IMG/VR virus record: IMGVR_UViG_3300028392_000011
Location: 1-39,082 of that record
Direction: 5' to 3' (one strand)
DNA from: a virus
DNA length: 39,082 nt
In this document: positions 26,215 to 32,950 of the stretch, in pieces
How the letters are laid out: the number at the start of each line of letters is the position of its first letter
Numbering within the stretch: the first letter of the stretch is position 1
The notes under the pieces: generated by a model
Databases searched by the model: none
What the model saw: the letters and a program-made list of their open reading frames with translations, nothing else
What the model was told of the DNA's origin: nothing
Program-made: the position numbers and the translations under genes

Positions 26215-28005
26215 TTATCCTCTCGGACGGTTAATGGTTCTCACGCTAGCGTTTGCTTTACCACCGCTAGTTAAACTTGAAAGTAAACTTTGAATACTGG
26301 GCGATTGTGGCTCTGGAGGCAACTGTTGACCTTCGGGAGGAATAGCGCCTCCTGCCGGTGTGCCGGGAGCAAGGGACGGTTGCTCTACCGCAGATGCAGC
26401 ACCGACAGGAGGAGACTCGGGTTGAGGTGGAGGAGCAAAGACCTTACCAATAACGTCTTCTATTGCTACACCCTTTTGACGTGACTTAATGACGTCAGCA
26501 ATCTTTCGAATAATATCGCTAGGATCTCCACCAGATGCAGCCATTTGTGGAATGGCTTGAGTGTATCCTTGCAGTGCGCTCATCAGGGAATCACGTAAGG
26601 TTTCTACTTCAATTTTTTCTTGCTCAAGGGTAACATTGACACCAAATGGTAGTTCTCTCATTGCCATATCTTTGGAAATAAGTTTACCGCCAAGGGCTTG
26701 TAGCATAAAAATAAGTCCTTGTGCTGGGTTAAGTCCAGCAAGCATACCGTATCTTACGTCAGCAGAGTAGTCCCCGTTGATGTCTTTGCTTGGTAGGTAG
26801 GTGACAGTGTAGGGTGATCCTGCGTCTACGCCACGAATAGTTTTTTCTGTATTAAAAATCTTTTCATCAAGTTCAAAACAGGTAACAATAACGTCACGGA
26901 GCACTGTGGCAAAGATTGCTTGTGCTGATTTAACTTGTGTATCAAATGCACCAAGGAGTGCTTGTACGCCCTGTCCAGTAACAACACTAGCACTCAGGTT
27001 TCCTGTACGTGATTCAGGGTATCGTGCACCTACACGAAGTTCTTGATTGAGGATATCTTGTTCAGTGAACGCTCCTGGTGGGATGTTAAGATCAACACGT
27101 CGCACACCAGCAGGGTTAGAGGTACGGATAACCGAGTCTCCACCCAATTGTAGTTCTTGAACATCGGAAGGAATAACAATAGGTGACTGTACTGACTTCT
27201 CCGCAGCTTCCATTGCAAGCAAAGCAAACCTATTGCGAAGCAATTGAATACCCAGAACATCATCAAACTGTCCACGCATTTCACCATCAATGCTCGGACG
27301 GCGTGCAATGATGACCATCATTTTACCGATAGGGTTTAATGCTTGAGAAAGAACAAGATTTTTTCTTGACGGAATATATACTACTGTTTGATCTTTATCG
27401 TAGTATCTTACCATCTCTATTGGTGTGTGTGAACTTTGATTGTATCCGTCAGGTCCAAGTAGTTGTGTTTCGTATTCAGGGAATTGTACACATAGTTCAC
27501 CAAGGGTGAGCATATAGCGTTTAGTGAATGACGAGCAGCGTCCATAACGATCAAACTCAGGATACGAACCTATAGGATTTTCTACACGAATCCTTGGAAT
27601 GTTGTCTTCGGCATTGAGTTCGATAATGAATGGAACAAAACCATAAGTGATATACATATCTGCACCGGAGTACATTTGTACTTGGAGATCACTGTGGTTA
27701 AAATAGTTTGATGCAATACGTGTACGCTTGTCAGCGAATTGACGTGCGCGATCTGATACTTGGTTGGCTGCACTACAGTTAATGGCAGGCAATGGAGCCA
27801 TTACTTCAGATAAATCCCGTGCAACAATGTCAATGAAGTTGGCTACAACATTTTGATCTATACCATCTGGAAAAAAGTTAGGGTATACTTCAGCAATTTT
27901 TCCTTGGCGTACAGCAAGAACACTGAGGCTTCTGTTGTCGCGTTCGGTAGAACGCATACGTAAAGACTCTACCTTAGAGGTAATCTCTCTAATACTTAAA
28001 GCCAT
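26215..28005 (-). CDS. Portal protein
   Basis: 596 residues. The N-terminal two thirds follow phage portal architecture: a helical start, GADMYITYGFVPFIIELN, VENPIGSYPEFDRYGRCSS, then the long stem helix and crown, ending in a disordered Pro/Gln-rich tail (PPPQPESPPVGAAS). The protein forms the dodecameric ring through which DNA is pumped. Directly after the terminase in transcription order with one small gene between. No protease or capsid fusion. Confidence rests on size, place and the general fold pattern. Confidence 0.8.
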   Translation of the reverse strand: MALSIREITSKVESLRMRSTERDNRSLSVLAVRQGKIAEVYPNFFPDGIDQNVVANFIDIVARDLSEVMAPLPAINCSAANQVSDRARQFADKRTRIASNYFNHSDLQVQMYSGADMYITYGFVPFIIELNAEDNIPRIRVENPIGSYPEFDRYGRCSSFTKRYMLTLGELCVQFPEYETQLLGPDGYNQSSHTPIEMVRYYDKDQTVVYIPSRKNLVLSQALNPIGKMMVIIARRPSIDGEMRGQFDDVLGIQLLRNRFALLAMEAAEKSVQSPIVIPSDVQELQLGGDSVIRTSNPAGVRRVDLNIPPGAFTEQDILNQELRVGARYPESRTGNLSASVVTGQGVQALLGAFDTQVKSAQAIFATVLRDVIVTCFELDEKIFNTEKTIRGVDAGSPYTVTYLPSKDINGDYSADVRYGMLAGLNPAQGLIFMLQALGGKLISKDMAMRELPFGVNVTLEQEKIEVETLRDSLMSALQGYTQAIPQMAASGGDPSDIIRKIADVIKSRQKGVAIEDVIGKVFAPPPQPESPPVGAASAVEQPSLAPGTPAGGAIPPEGQQLPPEPQSPSIQSLLSSLTSGGKANASVRTINRPRG

Positions 28006-28007
28006 TA

Positions 28008-28268
28008 TTATAGCCCTCTTAATCTATTTTTAATATTATTAGTCCTTTTGACTTCTCTTGCTTCGTCAACTTTCTTAACGGCTTTAGTTACCTCTTCAGG
28101 TTTCTTTGGCATATTTAAAGTCTTACGGATATTGTCTACAGCAGTTTGATTTGTTTGTCTTTGAATTTTAAAGTCTGGTTGAACATTTTTACCTGCAGGA
28201 CCATCAATGCCACCGGATGATCGTGATGCTCCAAAGCCTACGCTTTCAGGGCCAGTAAGTTTAGACAT
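28008..28268 (-). CDS. Small basic protein between terminase and portal
   Basis: 86 residues starting MSKLTGPESVGFGASRSSGG (ATG 28268 preferred over GTG 28271, since AGGA lies about eight bases before it). It is basic with a helical tail rich in Lys, Val and Asn (VKKVDEAREVKRTNNIKNRL). Not assigned; its place suggests a head completion or packaging accessory. Confidence 0.6.
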   Translation of the reverse strand: MSKLTGPESVGFGASRSSGGIDGPAGKNVQPDFKIQRQTNQTAVDNIRKTLNMPKKPEEVTKAVKKVDEAREVKRTNNIKNRLRGL

Positions 28269-28277
28269 CACATAATC

Positions 28278-30131
28278 CTATCCGTATATTTCATTCCATT
28301 GATCAGCAAATGCTTCATCAAGATTAATAGTAATACGACTATTCGTTTGAGACTTAGTAGCCCACCTGTTGTAAGCAAACTTACTGGACTGTGACGATTG
28401 TTGCATCAGTTCACGAACGCGAATAATAGCAAACCATAAAGCCATCACACAGTCAGTTTTACCTTTAGTGTCAGGTTTCCACGTCAACAACTGTTGTGTT
28501 AAAGCCTTCAACCCTTCAGAACCCTCCAGTGATGGGAACTCTAAAACGTTATTAGATTGATGTCTTTCATCACGAGTAGAGCCAAGGAAGCTAGCCATAG
28601 ATGCTACACCAAAACTTACATCCCATTTGTTTTTGCCAGTGAAGTGAGAATTCAATGTCGTGCCCCAGGAAGATAACCAGTTACGCAGGTCATCATCTAA
28701 AGCATAAGCTTTCTGATGGGCATTGATTTCGATACGCAGTTCTTGCGGACGATATCTTTCAACCCACTCTTCAATCAATGTACGGATCTTCATAGGATTA
28801 GGGTCAACCATATTGACACAATCAAGTACATAAATTTTACCATCAGACCTATTATAGGTAACGATGACGGCTGCAGTGTTACCTGTCATAGCGGGGTCAA
28901 GACCCATTATAGTATAGGCACCTTCAATATGTTTAGGGTGCCCTGGGGTTCCTGCCTTCAATGGCCCACGTTTACGCATCCCATTTGTGGAACCAGCTAT
29001 GCAAGTAGGTGAAAAGATAGAATCAGCCTGTACATCTTCTTGCTGATATACCATTGCCCAGACAGAGGAAGCTACTTCACTGCGGCGAGTAAAAAGAGCC
29101 GGGCCATCCCATTTCTGGTACAAGCCATCCTCATTAGGATCATCCTTGTCCGTTTCAGGACGATCCGTAAGAGGCCATAAGGTTTTCCAATTGGCTGGTT
29201 TCTCATCAAACTCCAACACAGCAGGTTGGGAGAAATAGGTGAAGGGGGAAACCCCACCAGACCATTGGGCACCATCTCGTATCATTTTATATAAGTCGAT
29301 GGGCGCGACACGGGTTCCTACAACAAGTAGTTTTCCGTGCCGCCCCAGTCGTGTGATAACGTCCTTCTGAAGCCATTCAAGTTGCTTCTGCCACTCGTGG
29401 GCATTTGCGTTCATCACAACATCATCAAGAATAATCAGGTCAGCACGAGCACCATAAATTTGGGAACCAAACCCTAAAGCCTGCACAGTGGGGTCAGGTG
29501 CACCCGTTTCACGCCCAGCACCCAAGTAAATCATATCAGCAGTCCACGTAGCAGAGTCAGCCTTATAGCCACCCTGTGGCCCAAAAGCTACTTGCATCTT
29601 TGTCCAGTTAGGATGAGACAACCGAGACTTGATAGCAGCCAAAAATTTTCTTGCCATACCTTGAGTCTTAGAGACAACAATGATACGCACATTAGGATCA
29701 GTAGCAATACGGTAGGTCACATAATTAATGGTAATGACTGTGGACTTGGCGTGCTCAGGGGGAACATTAATAAGAACCCGGTTAGTGGCATTGGGTTCAT
29801 AAATCATATTAGGATGCAACCAGCGAGGCTCTTTACCCTCAATTAGGTCAACCCAATCAAGATGATGATCAAACAACTGGGTATCTAGGAACTGGGTACA
29901 GAAGTCCTCAAAAGAAATATTTTTTAAATCAGCAAGGTCAGTATGAACACCCTTGCCATCAAGACGAGCTTTATCGGTAGCCAACTTAAAGTCAGGGTCC
30001 GTAAATTGCCACTGCCGGAAAGCCGATTCAGAACGCCCTACAGCATCCATAGCCATCTTAATGGTTGCACCATTAGCCAGTAAACCAAGAACTTGAGCCT
30101 GAGCTTGTTCCTTAGGAACATTAGGTTTCAC
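28278..30131 (-). CDS. terL: Terminase large subunit
   Basis: 617 residues, the packaging motor. The ATPase has a Walker A-like loop PPEHAKST (residues 124-131) and Walker B ARADLIILDD (228-237). The nuclease has Asp in MGLDPAMTGNTAAV, acidic residues in ELRIEINAH and GKTDCVMALWFA near the end. The first 50 residues look like a helix-turn-helix (GATIKMAMDAVGRSESAFRQ), as in small terminase subunits; no separate small-subunit gene is seen, so DNA recognition may be fused to the motor. It begins with GTG 30131 after AGGGG. It is the first gene of the late block, 234 bases after the promoter candidate's -10 box. Confidence 0.92.
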   Translation of the reverse strand: MKPNVPKEQAQAQVLGLLANGATIKMAMDAVGRSESAFRQWQFTDPDFKLATDKARLDGKGVHTDLADLKNISFEDFCTQFLDTQLFDHHLDWVDLIEGKEPRWLHPNMIYEPNATNRVLINVPPEHAKSTVITINYVTYRIATDPNVRIIVVSKTQGMARKFLAAIKSRLSHPNWTKMQVAFGPQGGYKADSATWTADMIYLGAGRETGAPDPTVQALGFGSQIYGARADLIILDDVVMNANAHEWQKQLEWLQKDVITRLGRHGKLLVVGTRVAPIDLYKMIRDGAQWSGGVSPFTYFSQPAVLEFDEKPANWKTLWPLTDRPETDKDDPNEDGLYQKWDGPALFTRRSEVASSVWAMVYQQEDVQADSIFSPTCIAGSTNGMRKRGPLKAGTPGHPKHIEGAYTIMGLDPAMTGNTAAVIVTYNRSDGKIYVLDCVNMVDPNPMKIRTLIEEWVERYRPQELRIEINAHQKAYALDDDLRNWLSSWGTTLNSHFTGKNKWDVSFGVASMASFLGSTRDERHQSNNVLEFPSLEGSEGLKALTQQLLTWKPDTKGKTDCVMALWFAIIRVRELMQQSSQSSKFAYNRWATKSQTNSRITINLDEAFADQWNEIYG

Positions 30132-30226
30132 AACGCCCCTAACAATAAACTAACACAATCCTATAATACCCATTCAGGGTAATACTCTCCCATATATCTA
30201 AAAGACTATATAATATATTACTAGAA

Positions 30227-30257
30227 GCAGTTCCGTAACCATAAGTGAAGGAACTGC
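30227..30257 (-). other. Hairpin in the late-transcript leader
   Basis: GCAGTTCC / GGAACTGC, a perfect 8-bp stem with a 15-base loop, about 100 bases upstream of the terminase start and downstream of the promoter candidate. It has no T run, so it is more likely a leader structure (stability, or a protein-binding site) than a terminator. Confidence 0.5.
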
Positions 30258-30364
30258 GTTCCTCCAATAATAAAACAATACACATAAGATAACCCGTTAA
30301 AAACACCCAAACGAACAAACAACACAAACTTAGAGATAGAAACCTGACTAGAATGTCCATATAT

Positions 30365-30393
30365 AATATAATATCCCCCCATATACATAACAA
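30365..30393 (-). promoter_or_regulatory. Late-block promoter candidate (minus strand)
   Basis: On the minus strand TTGTTA (30393-30388), a 17-base spacer, and TATATT (30370-30365) make a sigma-70-like promoter pointed at the terminase. The spacer has a run of six G. Other AT-rich matches lie nearby, so the exact site is open. Confidence 0.45.
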
Positions 30394-30465
30394 AAAATAA
30401 TGACCAAAGACATACATAGATAGCCGTCGGCGGATTCAATAACCCTGGGTCAAACGTGTGTCAAT

Positions 30466-30546
30466 TTGTCTACATATTGACATAGCGTTATAGAGATTTA
30501 TTGACTTATAGACTGACATAGATAGTTCCATTGTCTGACATATAAG
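30466..30546. repeat. Cluster of TGAC(A/T)TA boxes
   Basis: TGACATA at 30478, 30514 and 30536 and TGACTTA at 30502. The start-to-start steps are 24, 12 and 22 bases. The longer strings TTGTCTACATAT (30466) and TTGTCTGACATAT (30531) also repeat. They lie between the two divergent transcripts, just upstream of the plus-strand leader. Repeated boxes of this kind bind a regulator or a replication initiator; WhiB- and sigma-like proteins of the phage are candidate partners only by context. Confidence 0.55.
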
Positions 30547-30593
30547 TATCCGATTCCTAGCAGGCACTCAATCCCCCAATAGAGAGGTGGAGT

Positions 30594-30665
30594 ATGCGTC
30601 TATCTGCCTGCTGTTTGTGGGGGTGGGTTGAGCGTGTAAATAATTGGGGGGGTGTAGGTCGTTGA
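30594..30665 (+). CDS. Possible 23-residue leader peptide
   Basis: ATG 30594 follows AGAGGTGG and reads 23 residues starting MRLSACCLWGW before a TGA. The 5' part can be hidden: AGCAGGCA (30559-30566) pairs perfectly with TGCCTGCT (30605-30612), placing the start codon in the loop. The Trp- and Gly-rich reading could instead be chance. It is kept because a ribosome site and a stem-loop coincide. Confidence 0.3.
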   Translation: MRLSACCLWGWVERVNNWGGVGR

Positions 30666-30690
30666 CTCTCTTCTATGGTTCGTGTATTCT

Positions 30691-31060
30691 GAGACTTGCA
30701 AGGAAAGAAGTACGGAAGTGCCGACTCAGAGCCGGTGTGATTGAGGGAATCCAGAGTCTCCTAGACCACTAGGAGGGTGAACCGATTGAACGCCCGACAT
30801 AAATTGAGATCCGGCAAGGTGAAGACCGGCGAAAGCGTCGCCCCCTTCTTTACCCGCGAATAGTGCTGAGTGAGTCTCAGATAGCGGGAGGGCAAGCGTA
30901 GATGAGTAGTCGGTTAGGTTCCCTTAAGATTCTCTAATGAGTCTCCACCCTTTGAGGGTGAGGGATTGAGAAGGTCAGATAGTTAGAAGTCAGAACCGGT
31001 CGCCGGTGGTCTATCGCTCCTCATATAATCTTCTCACTCTCTTAGGGTGGTGATTCTAAG
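30691..31060 (+). ncRNA. Candidate large structured RNA
   Basis: About 370 bases with few long open frames and a dense series of perfect hairpins: CTCCTAG/CTAGGAG (30758-30775), GGCGA/TCGCC (30828-30842), CCCGC/GCGGG enclosing CTGAG/CTCAG (30853-30888), CACCCT/AGGGTG (30946-30960) nested in TCTC-AAT/ATT-GAGA (30931-30971), and ACCGG/CCGGT (30995-31007). GCCGG (30731) can pair long-range with CCGGC (30826), and GAGACT (30691) with AGTCTC (31085-31090) in the following tRNA-like part, closing the whole. Loops are short and purine-rich. It is purine-rich against AT-rich flanks. I cannot match it to tmRNA, RNase P or a group I intron by eye. Strand is inferred from the downstream elements. Confidence 0.5.
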
Positions 31061-31092
31061 GGGGGCTAGGGGTTCGATTCTCCTAGTCTCCA
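31041..31092 (+). ncRNA. tRNA-like minihelix 1
   Basis: A hairpin CTTAG/CTAAG (31041-31060, 10-base loop) is directly followed by a 12-bp helix, 31061-31072 with 31080-31091, capped by the 7-base loop TTCGATT (31073-31079). A single A (31092) and CGC follow. Twelve pairs (nine Watson-Crick, three G-U) equal the 7 + 5 pairs of a tRNA acceptor and T stem, and TTCGATT is the canonical T-loop. There is no D arm and no anticodon arm between the strands. RNase P, RNase Z and the CCA enzyme recognise this part of a tRNA, so the element could be cut or tailed by host enzymes. It lies 30 bases before the basic-protein gene. Confidence 0.65.
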
Positions 31093-31121
31093 CGCTAACT
31101 AGACGAACGATCTAGAGCAGA

Positions 31122-31439
31122 ATGGAATCTACTATGAGCGGAATCTATGCGGGCGGTTGGTACGTCACGACAAGGTCGGTTCGAGTGAGTTCTGATAAGT
31201 GGAGAACGAGCGATGAGGCTACGAGTAGGGTGAACGGCGTTACGCCGAAAGTTAAGCGCAAGTCTAAGCCTAAGTCTAAGCCTACCCGTAAGCGGGTTAA
31301 GGTGAAGAAGTCGCAAGTGCGGGGTGCTGTTGGTGCTGGTGTATTAACGGTGCGCGAGATTGAATTGCTGGCACGTCAAGAGAAGTATGCTGAGAAACAG
31401 AAGGCTGAACGTGTTAAGCAAGTGGGAGATTACCTGTAG
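31122..31439 (+). CDS. Very basic protein between two tRNA-like elements
   Basis: 105 residues from ATG 31122, or 101 from ATG 31134; neither has a good ribosome site. The centre is a dense run of Lys, Arg and Pro (TPKVKRKSKPKSKP, then TRKRVKVKKSQVRG) that would bind nucleic acid; the C-terminal 35 residues form a helix (GVLTVREIELLARQEKYAEK). No family recognised. It is flanked on both sides by tRNA-like helices, the second overlapping its stop codon, so an RNA-binding role is attractive but only inferred. Confidence 0.62.
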   Translation: MESTMSGIYAGGWYVTTRSVRVSSDKWRTSDEATSRVNGVTPKVKRKSKPKSKPTRKRVKVKKSQVRGAVGAGVLTVREIELLARQEKYAEKQKAERVKQVGDYL

Positions 31440-31491
31440 AATAGGTGGTCTAGTCTGGTGAGTGAGTGCGGTTCGATTCCGCACCTAGACA
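31431..31491 (+). ncRNA. tRNA-like minihelix 2
   Basis: TACCT/AGGTG (31431-31435 with 31443-31447; T-G closing pair, 7-base loop GTAGAAT) abuts a helix of GTCTAG/CTAGAC (31448-31453 with 31485-31490) and GTGCGG/CCGCAC (31466-31471 with 31479-31484), 12 Watson-Crick pairs in all, capped by TTCGATT (31472-31478) and followed by A (31491) and CGC. A 12-base bulge (31454-31465) stands where D and anticodon arms would be. Same plan as element 1, though the stems share no sequence, so pairing has been kept while bases changed. It overlaps the end of the basic-protein gene. Confidence 0.68.
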
Positions 31492-31528
31492 CGCAAGCTA
31501 AAAACTACTACTAGAGAAGGTGGTGAAT

Positions 31529-31720
31529 ATGTATTCACTAGATAGTGGCACTATGTGGGCGTTGATTATTGCGCTTTCATCTAGTGCGTTGGTGATGGTG
31601 TTGCAAGGTAGGCAGATCGGGAAACTATCGCGGGCGTTGGCTCGCAAGAATCGTGACTATGCTTATATGCAAAAGCATTACGACGTGTTAGAATCGGTAC
31701 GCATTAGTAACCAACTATAA
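31529..31720 (+). CDS. Small single-span membrane protein
   Basis: 63 residues starting MYSLDSGTMW at ATG 31529 (ribosome site AGAAGGTGG; GTG 31520 is less likely). One transmembrane helix (about residues 8-27, WALIIALSSSALVMVL), then a basic helix with coiled-coil character (GRQIGKLSRALARKNRDYAY). Orientation by the positive-inside rule puts the C-terminus in the cytoplasm. It precedes the amidoligase gene by 12 bases and is probably its partner in the same transcript. Function unknown; a membrane anchor or exclusion protein is possible. Confidence 0.62.
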   Translation: MYSLDSGTMWALIIALSSSALVMVLQGRQIGKLSRALARKNRDYAYMQKHYDVLESVRISNQL

Positions 31721-31732
31721 GAGGGGGTTAGT

Positions 31733-32941
31733 ATGGATATCGTAGAAGATACAATAATTCCGCAAGTTATTTGCGCTTATTGTGGCAATACGCAAGGTCA
31801 CATTGACGAGTGGGTTTCGTATCGTGACGGTTTTCTGTGTGACGATTGTGTAAGTTCGTGCGATTCGTGCTGCGAAATTGGCGTACGTGAAGAGATGACG
31901 TGGGCAAGCGACCAGATGTACTGTGAGTCGTGCGCTGATAGCCACCTCTTTTGGTGCGATCATTGCGCTACACATTATGACCACAACGTGGAAGAGATGG
32001 CTCACGCAGGCGGTAGTACTTACTGTGAAACGTGTCGAGATCGCAACCTAAGTTGGTGCGAGAGACACGACGAGTATGAGCACGACGGTGATCTATGCGA
32101 GCAAGAGGAGGACGAGGAAGAGGAAGAGAGTGTGATCAACTCATACTCTTACAAGCCTGACCCGATCTTCCAAGGTGTAGATAAACACGGCGTGTATTTA
32201 GGGTGGGAGTTAGAGACGGTTCCCAAAGCCAATAGGTCGTTCAATAAGAGGGCGTCCGCTAGGTTTGCTCACGAAAGTTTTGGCGGTCTAGCGTATCTCA
32301 AACAGGACGCTAGTATTAGTGAGGGGTTTGAGATAGTGACGCACCCGTTCGCCCATAATAAGATCAGAGAGTTCGATACTTATTGGGATACGATTGAGAC
32401 ACTACGTCGAGATCACTATATGAGATCGTGGGATACCGACAATTGCGGGTTCCATATTCATATCTCGCGTGATGGATTCTCTGGCGGTTCCCACTTGCAT
32501 AGGTTCTTACAACTTCTCTACGGCAACGCTGAGATGATGGCTAAGTGTGGCGGTCGTAAGTCCAATCATTACGCTGATTGGGCGGACGTGTGGCAGACGA
32601 ATGACTACGGTGTACCGCGTAGATCGTATGCTCAGAAGGTAAAGGGTCGCTACTCTACCCGTCACGCTGCGGTCAATACGAGCAACGAGCATACGATAGA
32701 ACTCCGGTTCTTTCGTGGCACTATGAATAAGTCTAGTATCTTGGCTCACTTAGATTTGGCTCACGCTTGTGTAGAATATACGCGTGACTTGAGATCGAAA
32801 GATGTTATAGACGGTATGCTCAAGTGGGATATGTTTATGCTATGGGTTGAAGAAAATAATGGTATCTACCCTGACTTGTATGTGAAGGGTAGTAAGGTAA
32901 GCGGTATAAATCTAAATAATCACGAGACGCAACAAGCATAA
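31733..32941 (+). CDS. Amidoligase (COOH-NH2 ligase) with N-terminal zinc modules
   Basis: 402 residues. Residues 10-125 hold a chain of Cys/His pairs (ICAYCG, LCDDC, CDSCCE, YCESC, WCDHC, YCETC, WCERH) forming several zinc knuckles, followed by an acidic linker (EQEEDEEEEES). The catalytic domain matches the Amidoligase_2 family of glutamine-synthetase-like ligases: GWELE (157-161), QDASISEGFE with Asp192 and Glu200, GFHIH (239-243) and ELRFFRG with Glu323/Arg325. Such enzymes use ATP to join a carboxylate to an amine or ammonia. The next gene supplies a glutamine amidotransferase, so ammonia may be the nucleophile. Substrate is unknown; the zinc modules may recruit a nucleic acid or protein. 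GAGGGGGTT ribosome site. Confidence 0.82.
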   Translation: MDIVEDTIIPQVICAYCGNTQGHIDEWVSYRDGFLCDDCVSSCDSCCEIGVREEMTWASDQMYCESCADSHLFWCDHCATHYDHNVEEMAHAGGSTYCETCRDRNLSWCERHDEYEHDGDLCEQEEDEEEEESVINSYSYKPDPIFQGVDKHGVYLGWELETVPKANRSFNKRASARFAHESFGGLAYLKQDASISEGFEIVTHPFAHNKIREFDTYWDTIETLRRDHYMRSWDTDNCGFHIHISRDGFSGGSHLHRFLQLLYGNAEMMAKCGGRKSNHYADWADVWQTNDYGVPRRSYAQKVKGRYSTRHAAVNTSNEHTIELRFFRGTMNKSSILAHLDLAHACVEYTRDLRSKDVIDGMLKWDMFMLWVEENNGIYPDLYVKGSKVSGINLNNHETQQA

Positions 32942-32950
32942 GGGGGACAG

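Larger units (their letters stand above)
30132..31121. other. Divergent control region (990 bases)
   Basis: No ORF here looks like a conserved protein. In order: an AT-rich leader of the late transcript with one hairpin (30227-30257), a minus-strand promoter candidate (30365-30393), an AT-rich stretch, a repeat cluster (30466-30546), a possible leader peptide (30594-30665), a hairpin-rich G-rich stretch (from about 30691) and a tRNA-like element (31041-31092). The shift from AT-rich to purine-rich, GC-richer sequence at about 30590 is visible by eye. An origin of replication could lie in the AT-rich part; I see no proof. Confidence 0.7.

Noticed and set aside
30139-30439. Minus-strand ORFs of 92 and 72 codons upstream of the terminase
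   Set aside because: They overlap each other in AT-rich sequence, their hydrophobic reading follows from base bias, and the promoter candidate lies inside them.
30691-31092. tmRNA reading of the structured region
   Set aside because: The 5' signature (GGTTTCGAC or close) and a tag frame ending in Ala-Ala are missing. Only the 3' end looks tRNA-like.
30691-31092. tRNA split by a group I intron
   Set aside because: An R-like string (CTCAGAGCCGG) and an S-like one (AAGACCGGC) can pair, but no P/Q elements fit upstream and no 5' half of a tRNA is present.
31061-31092. Attachment site made of a tRNA 3' end
   Set aside because: There is no integrase, there are two such elements, and each has its own complementary 5' strand, which an attP would not need.
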